In this document: positions 42,301 through 52,100 of the stretch, one piece after another
How the letters are laid out: every line of letters begins with the position of its first letter
Numbering within the stretch: position 1 is the stretch's first letter
DNA from: Teredinibacter turnerae
GTDB taxonomy: Bacteria > Pseudomonadota > Gammaproteobacteria > Pseudomonadales > Cellvibrionaceae
Assembly (NCBI RefSeq): GCF_037935975.1
Contig: NZ_CP149817.1
Coordinates: 2,604,001-2,668,000, forward strand
DNA length: 64,000 nucleotides
Direction of reading: 5' to 3'
Notes under the pieces: model-generated
The model's input: the letters and a program-made list of their open reading frames with translations, nothing else
What the model was told of the DNA's origin: nothing
Databases searched by the model: none
Made by a program: the position numbers and the translations under genes

Positions 42301-45300
42301 CTCGGGTGGTTTACTTCCACATACCCTCTGGTGCTTGAATTACCAGAATTTAACAATGACGATACTTTGTTGGTAGCAGTCAAGGAGCAGTTTAACGCGG
42401 TACCCAACCTGGGTATTGGCTACGGATTTCTGGCAGCATCCCCTGATAAAACGGCCCCAATTGCTTATAACAATTTGGGCCGTATTACAGACGGTGGAGA
42501 TTCAGAAAACTTTAGCTTGGCGCCGGAAAATTACGGCAACGAGGTGAGTGCGAACCGAACGCGCGAATTTTCATTGTCATTCACAATGCAGCAAAAACAC
42601 GGCGTTTGGGAAATTACGCTGCGTTACAGTGCGTCAGAATTCAATGAATCGACAATAGCGCAACTTGGCGAACGTACCTTAGCCGCGCTATCTCGCTTGG
42701 TTGATCATTGTCAGTCCCGCGATAGCAAACGGCATACACCCAGTGATTATTCATTAGCCCAGGTAACCCAGAGCCAACTGGATAATTGGGCGAGCAATTA
42801 CAAAAATTTTCGAGACCTTTACCCATCGACACCAATGCAGCAGGGTATGTTGTTCCACAGTGCGCTGGATAGTTCCGCTTATTGCTCCCAGTTGATTTTG
42901 GATCTGGTTGGGAATCTTGATTTACCCGCATTTCGTGCGGCCTGGCAATGTGTGGTAGCGCGGCACGATATCTTTCGCACAGCATTCGTCGGTTCGGAAT
43001 ACCTCCAGTTGGTTGTTGATAAAGTTTCCCTTCCATGGAACGAACTGGATTACCGAGACATGGACGATGCAACGCGCGCGCAGGCTTTTAATGAGTTTCA
43101 GCAGGCAGACAAAAGTAGAGGATTTGACTTTACTCAGCCACCGCTAATGCGCGTGACGATAATTCGCTTTGAGGAAACCAGATACAGAGTGCTGTGGACG
43201 AACCATCATACTCTAATGGATGGCTGGTCGTTGCCGATCGTTTTTAGCGAGGTTATCCGAAACTATCAAGAAATTACCCAGGCGAGCAGCATAGGTCAAC
43301 AATACAGCCCCACCAAAGACGTCCAGCTCTTGCTTGATAGCAATGCTACACCGCAATACGGGCGTTATATCGAATGGCTCGCATCGCGCAGCTTTTCTGA
43401 GGCTAAAACATTTTGGAGCGACTATCTCGCTGGTATAGATGCGCCCACAACACTCGACCTTTTGACTCGAGAGGTTATGCCTGAAAATGCTAACCCCGGT
43501 GATCAACAGGAGTATCGAACTGAACTCGACAACACGCTTATCGAGCAGCTCAATGCGTGTGCGAAAGCATCGAAAACAACAGTCAATGTTCTCTTGCAGG
43601 CGGCATGGGCTTATCTGTTGCACGCATACAGCGGTGAAAAACGTGTCCTATTTGGTGAGACAATCTCCGGTCGACCTGGAGAACTTTCTGGCGTAGAAGA
43701 TATCGTTGGTTTGTTCATTAACAGCCTCCCGGTAAGTGTTTCTTTTGAGACCGATATGGATATTCAAACCTGGCTATCGCACCTGCATCGAGATGCCTCG
43801 TGTCGGTCAGATCACGGCTACCTTTCCCTCTCCGAAATACAAGCCTCGACCGGTGTTGCAGCAGGCCAGGATTTATTTAATACCCTACTGGTAGTAGAAA
43901 ACTTCCCGGTTTCGGATCAATTGACAACCGTTGAAGGGCTCAATATTGCGAACGTACTTGCCGATGAACAAACGAATTTCGACCTCACGCTAGTGGTCTA
44001 TACCGGCGAGCGCATATCGTTGAATTTGCGCTATTTTTCCGGCCAGTACAGTAAGTCTACTTTAGAGCGTTTGTTGCGGCACTTTACACAGATCCTCACC
44101 AGTTTAACGCATCCGTCATCACGGAAAATCAGTGATATTCAAATCCTCACCAACGGAGAAGCGCAAACGCTAATCGAGTCAACGCCGCAGATCCCAGACA
44201 GAAACCTGGATTATGTTGATCCATTAAAACACGTTATGCAAATTCAGCAGATGTTCGAAGCTCGGGCACGAACATCACCTGGAGCGGTTGCACTGCGATT
44301 CCAAGATGATGCGACCGGCACGTTGAGAGAGTTAACCTACCGAGAACTTGATGAGCAAGCGAACAGACTTGCGCATTTCCTTCGTGGCCATTCCATACAA
44401 CCGGATGTGTTAGTAGGTATATGTCTAGAACGTTCACCGCAAATGGTCATATCCATCATTGCGGTGCTTAAATCGGGCGCAGCATATGTGCCTCTGGACC
44501 CTGCCTACCCGCAGGAACGGCTCGACCATATTGTTGCTGACAGTAAGCTTAAATTATTAATTACCACAAGCGACATAATCGAGCGGGGAAGGCTTCCTAA
44601 GTGCGAGGCAACAGTATCGTTAAACGATGAGTCTACGATCAACCGTCTGGAATCGATGCCTGTAACGGCACCCGAACTTTTGCCTGGGAGTGGAGAGAAC
44701 AATCTCGCCTACATAATTTATACCTCAGGTTCGACCGGCAAACCCAAAGGGGTTATGGTTGAACACCGCAATATTATTGCGCTCATGCAGAGCGCGGATC
44801 ATGATTTCCAGTTTACCGAACAGGATGTCTGGACGTTGTTCCACTCTTTCGCATTTGACTTTTCAGTGTGGGAAATATGGGGAGCACTCGCCAATGGCGG
44901 ACGATTGGTGGTTGTTCCGAAACGTGTAGCGCAGTCCACCGACGATTTTTACCAGCTTGTAGTTGACGAGCGAGTCACGGTTCTCAACCAAACGCCAGGC
45001 GCGTTTGAACAATTGAGTCGAATTGATCAAAGCCAACGGCAACCTCTTTCTCTGCGCTATGTTGTGTTTGGTGGCGAAGCACTGAAGCTTGAATCTTTAC
45101 GGGCTTGGGTTAACAACCACGGCGATGATTCACCCGCAATCATAAATATGTACGGTATAACCGAAACTACTGTACACGTGACTTTTCGTCGAATATTGCG
45201 CGCAGATATCGAACAGGGTGTGGGAAGCCCCATTGGGTTCCCTATGTCTGATATGCGCGTGTATATCCTAAACCACTATCTGCAACCGGTACCTGAAGGT

Positions 45301-46116
45301 TGTTGCGGTGAAATTTTTGTTAGTGGGAGAGGGGTGACACGTGGCTATCTGCATCGCGAGGATTTGACTGCTGAACGATTTGTCAGGTCACCATTCGATG
45401 CCGACCAAACGCTCTATCGTACTGGCGATATCGGGCGTATTCGGGCTGACGGTGAAGTGGACTATGTAGGTCGTTGCGATAATCAAGTAAAAGTTCGCGG
45501 GTACCGTATTGAGCTTGGCGAAATAGAACATCAATTAATGGCGTTGCATACAGTGAGCTCAGCGGTTGCTGTGGTACATAATCAATCAGTACTTCTTGCG
45601 TATATCGTACCGAGCATGGTTGCTAGTGCTGACGTTGAACGTCATGAAGGTTTTATCGATGAGATAAAAACGGAAATACGCAATCGCTTGCCTGAACACA
45701 TGCGGCCGGCCCGCTATTTGGTGATTCCGGAACTGCCGCTCACCGCGCACGGCAAGATAGATTTACGTGCTCTGCCTTCACCAGAATCGTTTATGTCCAG
45801 TACCGAAGTGGTTCCATTAACGACGGAAACCGAACACGGCGTGGCCAAAATCTGGGCAGAATTATTGGGTATTGATTGCGAATTAATTAGCGCTAACGCA
45901 AGTTTCTTCGAGCTTGGCGGCCATTCGCTACTGCTTTTGAAAACAGTTGCCACGATTAATGATGCCTTCGGTATCGAGTTGGCGCTGCGAGAAATGCTTG
46001 AAACACCGAAACTGATGGACCTGGCGAAGATAATTGAAACGCGCCGGTTATCCCAACGAATAACCTTGCAAAATAATGACGAACTACAGGAAGATGAGGT
46101 GGAGTCAGTAATATGA
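33367..46116 (+). CDS. NRPS-3: docking-C-A-T-E / C-A-T-E / C-A-T
   Basis: 4249 residues. Residues 1-55 are a TubC-type N-terminal docking domain (LLASLHEKNIRVTASNGQLK). C1 72-522 (HHIATDA); A1 535-1035; T1 GGDSI ~1076; E1 1132-1575 (NHLAIDGVSW, EGHGRE); C2 1618-2062, YPATAMQ type (HHALSDG); A2 2078-2595; T2 GGDSI ~2634; E2 2688-3125 (HHIVVDG, ESHGRT); C3 3148-3602, YPSTPMQ type (HHTLMDG); A3 3625-4142; T3 GGHSL ~4183; acidic tail DELQEDEVESVI. Specificity readings: A1 DLTKVGHIG, aspartate (exact match to the known code), made D; A2 DVWQMIGDD, unassigned, made D; A3 DFWNVGMVH, threonine. A2 is unusual: its A4 motif starts SSDVSVWQF and its A10 motif is PADKIDR, keeping the lysine but not the usual NG. 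Start and stop overlap neighbours as ATGA. Confidence 0.95.
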   Translation: MSMFDLLASLHEKNIRVTASNGQLKIDAPKGAVDQATLEALKKYKYELVEYFESTNKSNTIITARDRNQNAVLSYAQQRLWLVDKMEGGSTHYNVSSAFNVEGDYNLEFAERAFTTILQRHEALRTVYIDDSEHGALQEVIECDSFNIQLLDFSAHNREESDKIIGECAIREALTPFDLSRDLMLRVSYLRFAHKRGVLLFSIHHIATDAWSLGILVNEFAECYRAISDNVQPTLCELPIQYADYAAWQRSWLSGERLQRQFNYWQRQLADLPKEHKLPLDYHRPEQQTYAGVSYVHSVPEVIHQELSSLANDTKSSLFMVLHAAFSLLVYRHSNSADVVIGTPVANRTQKALEDIIGCFVNNLVLRLDCGAGESFLELLARAKKVNLEAQSHQDIQFDQVVELVNPVRSNQHAPLFQIMLSMNTNESFSLAFSGCVLSQRKQTELETRYDVILYAITDENGLSFNWVYNKALFTHETIERLANHWVRLLGNIAVNPQENIQKVSILSDEEKSDILSLNDITQTSKADSREVTHFLASFAQQVETRPDACAVVCGQNRLSYRELDKRSNQIANYLIERGIAPGDRVGIYLERTNDMLSSVVGVFKASAAFVALDPSYPVKRLEYMLADSDCKYVLTSKNLKRNIAEKIAIPMCEVDQCENLIAVGTAAPAILNVDPALPAYMVYTSGTTGTPKGVPVCHCNLAAYLSGLLSTYKIEEGLRYGVLATIATDLGHTALFTGLATGGELHLIDEDCARNAEAFMAYVQREQIEFFKLTPNHFNALFSTERLAQLSFLKWLVIGGESASAETVQKLSQLVKNGTSVVNHYGPTEGTIGSTTWQLSATYTGQTMPVGRALPHVQTYILNRYLELVPDGTEGELHIGGQGVVNGYHNRSELTCERFLTNPFGEGRLYKTGDRVRRSKDGNIVFLGRVDNQIKLRGYRIELQEVESCLASLEGISAAAVKITEDQTTGSKRISAYVVFAQNTESKTPQFLLEELALLLPEYMVPATLAVLDTMPLTANGKIDRTALPDPEASTETNSYVAPVNHIEKLLVEIWAKILKVEAPTLSTTANFFESGGDSILSILMISQAAKTGLSITPKSMMAHQTIQSLAPHVVEKNVNRLSATSEPAIGSQILLPVQHRFFEHRTDMSHYNQSVLLRAAKEFSIDQLTAIVGELLQKHDVFRLRFNVTDDAVTAEYVPFTNVILSECVENIHVNGFGDTRFSEHLDAVQRSLSISDGPLIRFVLFSAESEAHSRLLIACNHLAIDGVSWRILLSDLAHLQQIQGNNTAVAQWQSLRTETYQAWGKKLSDFATSKKITAEAANWQHLAEAKAPETLNPSVSERTYHKDAVEIQFELDESLTKTLLKIAPNLYRASVQELLLTALTHTLSNIFHTAELQIDLEGHGREPALISGTPMDVSNTIGWFTSVYPVLISQQNTSIFEALAGVKDAVRAIEHGGVAFGVYKYLSHDESRICFNTSPVIFNYLGQFDQVSDENGYFNLAEEQSGVEISPNRPLAYELNASAIISNNRLRFSLLYDSLRLSSELMGKLNVQLKASLFNLVEQCSRGANIHCSPSDFPLAYRQTEHRLQSQQLQTLRAAGYLFAVEGANDASTKVIEDIYPATAMQRGLLFHSAINQGSYVSQLAMDFTGPLELQHFKAAWEQVVARHAIFRTFFIGLDGGAAFQVVKSRVSLPFYHEDLTALSETAQITTLNTKTRVDKEQGFDPEQAPLMRVTVFTLAKDRHRVLWSRHHALSDGWSSQQVFGEVTQAYLSLCAGRVESLQEVHHYSDYIAWLQKQDKSAAVAFWSEILSEVHSPTQIGVAGVEIDAQADGHKREVLRLNKSSSAALNKLAKSSKTTLATVVQAAWGYLLNRYSGDEMVLFGETVSGRPSDLEGVESMVGLFINSLPVLVKIDNALTVDAWLKQLHRAAMDRAEHGFLPLGEIQQLASLDDSREMFSSLIVFESHTGNSDSDLSPAHDQLHLQSYESDEYTHYDLTLCVEPGDNIEFRLEFNTRLYSSLIINQMLSHLSHLLHSFAEDRFQELADVELLTDQESHQLLAEWSSPSVEYCPSPTIHQRFIDQVARTPEAIAVTHNGASLTYAALDSYSDQIAGYLHEHGVGRGTLVAIYAYRSADFLAAILGIMKAGGAYVPLDPINPPERITYMIENSCAAVVITEYALAANLSLGESVTMLQLDKDAEAIQAYRREARPDLESSGDDLAYMIYTSGSTGLPKGALVHHAGALNHIDAEFDVLGFMDKSGQLLPRNFLQSAASSSDVSVWQFLAPVVCGGKTVVLDDMTDLDNLTNLLQTEEVHLIQCAPVVLQLLVEYLAERPPEQRALPELKWMMCIAEASSVKLVNRWLSLYPHVPIMNGYGPSEASDDVTYYIVDKPLPDSERNILIGKPLPNLSALVVDKSLRLQPMGVPGELCISGVGVGPGYWNNPEKTASAFVKNPFFGLNGVHGERMYRTGDLARWLPDGNLEFMGRLDNQTKVRGFRIELGEVEASLAKLPGVGEVAVLVYQDRQGKNALAAYVVWRGSEDFNAQDLRRQLSASLPDYMIPSTFTLMEKMPLTPADKIDRKALPKPQHESHDTYTAPQTDLERKLASLWEDLLGVPQVGREDNFFACGGDSILTIQLVSRARKAGIHLRPKQILESASLAELASVASDKAVVDAPQYPISGQQTWLPLQARWLASDQVDRHHYNQSVLLTIPETFNARMLREFVIALYRKHDVLRLSLNFSDQLNPYGEYKPYQTSMVDAAVSVVSLSEFAVERKQEQLVGLCEQAQTSLSLTDGHLLKALLIDDESPENRRVLLVIHHIVVDGVSWRILKADLERAYLQMVEGVEINLGNKTSSFQRWSQDLKQFALDNLAAREQAYWANQDSIEVPALPFDHSVAAPKNASVESQTFRISESVSHALASSCHHTYQTSDDHLFLSAISEALNEWSGNKRFRIEFESHGRTPLLDHLDVSETLGWFTSTYPLVLELPEFNNDDTLLVAVKEQFNAVPNLGIGYGFLAASPDKTAPIAYNNLGRITDGGDSENFSLAPENYGNEVSANRTREFSLSFTMQQKHGVWEITLRYSASEFNESTIAQLGERTLAALSRLVDHCQSRDSKRHTPSDYSLAQVTQSQLDNWASNYKNFRDLYPSTPMQQGMLFHSALDSSAYCSQLILDLVGNLDLPAFRAAWQCVVARHDIFRTAFVGSEYLQLVVDKVSLPWNELDYRDMDDATRAQAFNEFQQADKSRGFDFTQPPLMRVTIIRFEETRYRVLWTNHHTLMDGWSLPIVFSEVIRNYQEITQASSIGQQYSPTKDVQLLLDSNATPQYGRYIEWLASRSFSEAKTFWSDYLAGIDAPTTLDLLTREVMPENANPGDQQEYRTELDNTLIEQLNACAKASKTTVNVLLQAAWAYLLHAYSGEKRVLFGETISGRPGELSGVEDIVGLFINSLPVSVSFETDMDIQTWLSHLHRDASCRSDHGYLSLSEIQASTGVAAGQDLFNTLLVVENFPVSDQLTTVEGLNIANVLADEQTNFDLTLVVYTGERISLNLRYFSGQYSKSTLERLLRHFTQILTSLTHPSSRKISDIQILTNGEAQTLIESTPQIPDRNLDYVDPLKHVMQIQQMFEARARTSPGAVALRFQDDATGTLRELTYRELDEQANRLAHFLRGHSIQPDVLVGICLERSPQMVISIIAVLKSGAAYVPLDPAYPQERLDHIVADSKLKLLITTSDIIERGRLPKCEATVSLNDESTINRLESMPVTAPELLPGSGENNLAYIIYTSGSTGKPKGVMVEHRNIIALMQSADHDFQFTEQDVWTLFHSFAFDFSVWEIWGALANGGRLVVVPKRVAQSTDDFYQLVVDERVTVLNQTPGAFEQLSRIDQSQRQPLSLRYVVFGGEALKLESLRAWVNNHGDDSPAIINMYGITETTVHVTFRRILRADIEQGVGSPIGFPMSDMRVYILNHYLQPVPEGCCGEIFVSGRGVTRGYLHREDLTAERFVRSPFDADQTLYRTGDIGRIRADGEVDYVGRCDNQVKVRGYRIELGEIEHQLMALHTVSSAVAVVHNQSVLLAYIVPSMVASADVERHEGFIDEIKTEIRNRLPEHMRPARYLVIPELPLTAHGKIDLRALPSPESFMSSTEVVPLTTETEHGVAKIWAELLGIDCELISANASFFELGGHSLLLLKTVATINDAFGIELALREMLETPKLMDLAKIIETRRLSQRITLQNNDELQEDEVESVI

Positions 46117-49100
46117 ATACCGAGACTTTATTAGTAGAGCTCCACGAAAAGGGCATTAAGTTACAGCTGGATGCGGATAATAATATTCGCGTACGGGGAA
46201 AAAAAGATAATCTCACATCGGAATTGCTGAGTGAGATTAAGAGTTTAAAGAGCGAGCTCATCGCTCTTCTCGATAATGGATCTAAAATTGACCGCACGGG
46301 AATCGCCATTGTTCCCCGCAATCAACCTATCCCCGCGTCGTTTTCACAGCAGCGTTTATGGTTTATCGATCAGATGGAATCTGGCAGTACCCACTACCAC
46401 ATTCCCGGGGCAATGCGTATCAGAGGTGAATTCTCCGTTAAAACAGCGGAAATTTCGTTACAGCGATTGGTCGAGCGTCACGAGCCTCTACGCACTGTAT
46501 TTTCGGCGGGGAACCAGTTACCGCTACAGCATGTTAAAACCGACTATACGTTTGTCTTGGCTAGCCACGATCTGCGCGCTTTATCTGAAAACGAGCGTCA
46601 GCAACAACTGTTAGCCCTCATAGAAGCAGACCTTAGCACACCATTCGATCTGGCCAACGATCTTATGTTGCGCGCGGTTTGTATTTTCCTGAGTGACCAT
46701 GAGAGTGTATTGTTTTTTAATATGCACCACATCGCGGCAGATGGTTGGTCGATGGGAATTATTTTTAATGAATTCGCATCTATATATAAAGCGGTTAACA
46801 GTTCATCGACAATTGAACTTGAACCACTACCTTTTCAATATGCCGATTACGCGCTGTGGCAACAGGAAACCTTAGCCAAATCGGCTGGTTACAGAACACA
46901 AATAGAATACTGGGAACGACAGCTGCAGAATCTCCCACAGTTACACAGTCTGCCAACAGACTTCCCGCGCCCACCAAATCAAACCTTTAATGGCGAAATC
47001 AAGGGGTTTGAGTGGAATGCCGACAAAAAGAAGGCGTTAGAAGCTTTCGCTGGTGAGCGTGAAATTACGCCCTTTGTGGTTCTTTACGGCGTATTTTCCT
47101 GGCTACTGAATATCTATTCCGACGAGTCTGATATCGTTATTGGTACACCAGTCGCGAATCGCTTAAGTCCCGAACTTGAATCTTTGGTAGGTTGCTTCGT
47201 AAATACGCTTGTATTGCGTTTGAATGCTGAATTTAGCGGAACATTCGATGAGTACCTGGCGATGGCAAGACAGGTCTATGTTGATGCGCAAGCTAACCAG
47301 GATGTTCCTTTTGAACAGTTGGTCGAGCGTTTAAATCCGGTTCGTAGCACCAGTCATTCGCCACTGTTCCAGATTTTATTTAACATGCAATATGTTTCTG
47401 AAGGGGGCGATCAGTCGGAAGCGCTCCAGTTCGAACCTATTACATTAAATCAGCTCTCCGATAAATCTGTGGTCGCACAATACGATCTTAGCTTAAACGT
47501 TGTTGACTCCCAGCAGGCGCTAGGTTTCGAAATAGAGTACAACCGTGACCTTTTTTCAGCTGAACGTATAGAAAGATTCTTGTTACATTTTGAACAGCTA
47601 CTGGACAATGTGTTATTGAATTCCGGTAGCAATATATACGATATCAGCGTGCTGTCCGATAGGGAGCAAAACGCCTGTCTACAGCGATTTAGTCACCGGA
47701 GTACGGTACCGCCGTTAGCTTCCAGTTTACCCGACTGGTTTGCAACCAATGCCGCGCAAACGCCGAGCGCTGTCGCGCTGCGATTCAATGACGACACCTT
47801 AACCTATGCAGAACTCCACTACGAAGTTAATCAACTGGCCGCCTATTTGATCGAACAGGGAGTGAATAAAGGGGACAGGGTAGGGGTGTGTTTAGATCCC
47901 AGCTTTAATTTAATCTCCTCTCTATTAGCCGTATGGAAAGCTGGGGCCGCCTATGTGCCTATCGATCCAAATTACCCGGCAAATCGCATAGAACATGTTT
48001 TAAACGATAGTGATATTTCTGTACTGATATCGCAATCCACGATCTGCCCGCAAGGCAGCAAAAGCTATCACACGATCAATCTTGATACATTTGCCAATGG
48101 CGTACCCGAAACATCGATTTCAAGCTATCCAAACGTGGCGGCAGGGGACCTGGCCTATGTGATCTATACCTCAGGCTCTACAGGGATGCCCAAAGGTGTG
48201 ATGGTTGAGCATGGCGCGGTGATAAATTTCATTGACGGTTTGCGTCGTGCACTGCCCAGTGTTGAAAACAGCCGCTGGCTACTGGTTACCAGCTTTTCAT
48301 TTGATATTGCGCTTTTCGAATGGTTTGGTGCGCTGACCAGTGGGGCCGAGTGCATAATCGCATCTGCTGAAGAACAAAAGGACCCGTTTCTCTTAAAACA
48401 ATTAGTGGACCAGTCACAACCGGGCCTGATACAAACCACGCCTTCGCGCTGGTCCCAGCTAATTGATGCCGGTTGGCAGCCATATGACCAGCTCATTGCA
48501 CTCACGGGCGGCGAACCACTCTCGGACAAAGTAGAGCGTGCTCTAACAGGTAAGGTAAAGAGCTTTTGGAATTGCTACGGCCCCACAGAAGCAACCATAT
48601 GGTCGTTGGTTAATGAAATTATTAGCGGCGAGAACAGAGCGAAACGTTTTTCACTGGGCCAGAGCCTTGCAAACTATCAGCACTTGGCGTTGAGCCCACA
48701 ATTGAAGCTGGTGCCGAACGGAGCTATCGGTGAGCTTTATATCGGTGGAGATTCACTCGCTCGGGGATATTTGAACCGCGCTGAGCTCACAAATGAACGG
48801 TTCATTCCAAATCCATACCCCACAGATACTTTAAACCCTCGCCTGTACAAAACAGGTGACCTGGTTCGAATTCACGATAATGGCGTCATTGAATATATAG
48901 GCCGCACCGACGATCAAGTGAAGGTCCATGGTTTCCGTATTGAATTAGGTGAAATCGAGCAGCAACTAAATAAAATAGCGGATATTGATGCAGCAGTCGT
49001 TACCGCACGAGCTGGCGCTGATGGTGATAAGCAGTTGATCGGTTATGTGGTTGCGCGGGAATCACTGGAAGAGAAAAATATCCGCCTTGCACTAAGCAAG

Positions 49101-52100
49101 GTACTACCAGACTATATGATTCCGCATCGGTTTGTATTTCTGGACTCAATGCCACTGACGCCCAACGGTAAAGTGGATAAAAAAGCCCTGCCAGAGCCGG
49201 AGGCTGTGCCTGGAAACGACCGATTTGTTCCGCCTGAAACCGATTTACAAAAACAGGTCGCGTCTTTGTGGGCGGAATTGCTCCAGTTACCCGAGAACCA
49301 GATTTCGTTAACGCAGAATTTCTTCTCGTCGGGCGGGCATTCGCTCCTGTCAGTACGCCTGGTTGCCGCGTTGAGAGATGCGCTAAAAACCAATATCACG
49401 GTCAAGGACGTTTTTCAGCACCCGATCCTGGAGGATTTCGTTGCCTACATTGAAGGCATGTCTACTGAATCTACAACAAACGCTATATTGCCTTTGCCCG
49501 AATCGGCAACCGATTATGTTGCTTCCTTCGCGCAACAGCGACTCTGGATCATCGACCAGATGTCCGCCAATAGCGCGCACTACAATATGCCTGGAGGTCT
49601 TCGCGTCAATGGCGATTTTAACGTTGCAGCCGCAGAGCAAGCGCTCAAAATGCTTGTTCAGCGTCACGAGTCGTTGCGTACCAGTTTTATAGATCGCGAT
49701 AGCCGTGTATTCCAGATTATCCACAATGATATAGAGTTTAAATTAAAGTGTCTGGATGTAAGTACATTCGACGAAGCTGAACAGGAATCAGCCATAAAAA
49801 GCTGTGCGATTGAGCAAGTAGAAAAGCCGTTTGATTTGGCAGCAGGGCTACTGATTCGTGTAATTTACATTCGCCAGGAATCAAACAAAGGCGTACTCAT
49901 TTTCAACCTTCACCATATTGCGGCTGATGGTTGGTCGATGAATATTCTAATGGACGAATTTATACGGCTGTACGATGCCGTAGTATCCAATCGTGGACTG
50001 CCGTTACCGCCGTTGGCTATTCAGTATAAGGATTTTGCGGCATGGCAAACAGACTTCCTTTTTGGCGAGACTGAAAGTCTGAAGCATGCGCGCGACATGC
50101 AATTGTCCTACTGGCAGGGTCAGCTTGATAAACTTCCTTTGGTTCACGATCTCCCAATCGATTTTAAGCGTCCTCAGGAACAGGACTTTGCCGGAAAACA
50201 CCACAACTTTACTCTTGATAGTGAAGTCGTTCTCCGTTTGAAAAAAATCGCGCACGAAAATGGCGCGACCTTATTTATGGTGTTGCACGCGGCGTTTTCT
50301 GTGTTGCTAGCGCGCTATTCCAATCAAACTGATATAGTCGTTGGCACTTTCGTATCTAATCGCACGCAAAAATCCCTGGAGGATCTCGTTGGATTTTTCG
50401 TCAATACGCTAGTGTTACGCACTAAATATGACGGAGAATTAAATTTTTCCGATTACTTGAAGCACGTCTCCCAGGTTAACGTTGACGCTCAGTCAAATCA
50501 GGAATTACCGTTTGACTATCTCGTCGAAAAAATTAACCCGCAGCGCAACAATGCCTATTCGCCGTTGGTACAGATTGTATTCAATATGAACACGCAGCAG
50601 ATGGAGCGGAAAGACATCGACGGATTGTCTTTCAGCCCTCTGGAAAATTACGAATCCACTGCGCAATTTGATTTGGCATTGGATGTTAGCGAAACCGAAA
50701 CTGGTTTATGGCTCGATTTTGAATATGCCACTGCGCTCTTTAAGACAGCCTCGATTGAACGTATGGCGCAACATTTTAACACTCTGTTGCTGGCGATTTC
50801 TGAGCAGGCTAACGCACCACTTAAGTCTTTAAATATACTCGCCCCCCAAGAAGCCGATCACTTAGTACATGTGCTCGGAGGAAATCAGCAAACATACCCT
50901 CAGCACGCGAATGTCCATACCCTGTTTGAGACCCATGCGGTAAGTGCCCCCGACGCGGTGGCGATTGAAAACGACGATGAGACGTTGACTTACGACGCGC
51001 TAAATCAGCGGGCGAATCGTTTGGCTCATTATCTGGTTGAAATGGGTATTACGCCCGGCAGTCTGGTTGGCCTGAGTGCAAGCCGTTCATCCCATATGGT
51101 GGTTGGCATGCTCGCTGTACTTAAAATTGGCGGCGCATATGTACCGCTAGACCCCAGTTATCCGCCGGATCGTTTGTCGTTTATGGCAGAAGACAGCGGC
51201 ATAACCTGTTTACTGTGTGAGGAGGGGCTCGGCGACTTTGGCGCAATTCCATCGGTTGCGATGGATGACACCACAATCCAGGCGAAAATTGAAGAATACC
51301 CAAGTGTTAATCTTGGATTGGATGTTTCGGCCAGGGATCTGGCGTATGTGATTTACACGTCCGGTTCTACCGGCCAGCCGAAAGGGGTCATGGTTGAACA
51401 CCGCAGTATTGTGCGGCTGGTGCAACAGGCGGACTTTGTCCAAATCACACCGCAAGATCGTGTTGCGCAGGCATCCAACAATTCATTTGATGCTGCAACG
51501 TTCGAAATATGGGGCGCTCTAACCAATGGTGCGCGGCTGGTTTTCGTGACTAAAAATGAACTGTTACATCCGCCAACACTCAAGCGATGTTTGTTCGAGC
51601 GCGAAATATCTGTGCTTTTTGTCACTACGGCATTATTAAATCAGGTTGCTCAGGCAGCACCAGACACCTTCTCCCGTTTGAAACATTGCTTATTCGGCGG
51701 CGAAGCTGTCGATAAATCCAGCGTTGACCGCATTCTCGCCGTCGGTAAGCCCGAGCGATTTCTCCACGTTTATGGCCCCACCGAAAACACGACCTTCAGT
51801 ACCTGGTACGAGATTACACAGGCCGCCGGAAACTACCCCATCGGTAAACCCATAAATCAAACTCAGTGTTTTATTCTGGACGAATTCCAAAGTTTGTTAC
51901 CTCAAGGCTCAGTCGGTGAGCTTTGTCTTGCCGGCGATGGTTTGGCTCGTGGTTATTTACACCGACCCGACCTGACTGAGCAGCGCTTTGTACCAAATCC
52001 GTTTGCCGTCGAAAAAAATACACCTCTGTATCGTACTGGCGATCTGGTTCGCCTGAACGAATCTGACCAAATCGAATATGTTGGACGGGTTGACGAACAG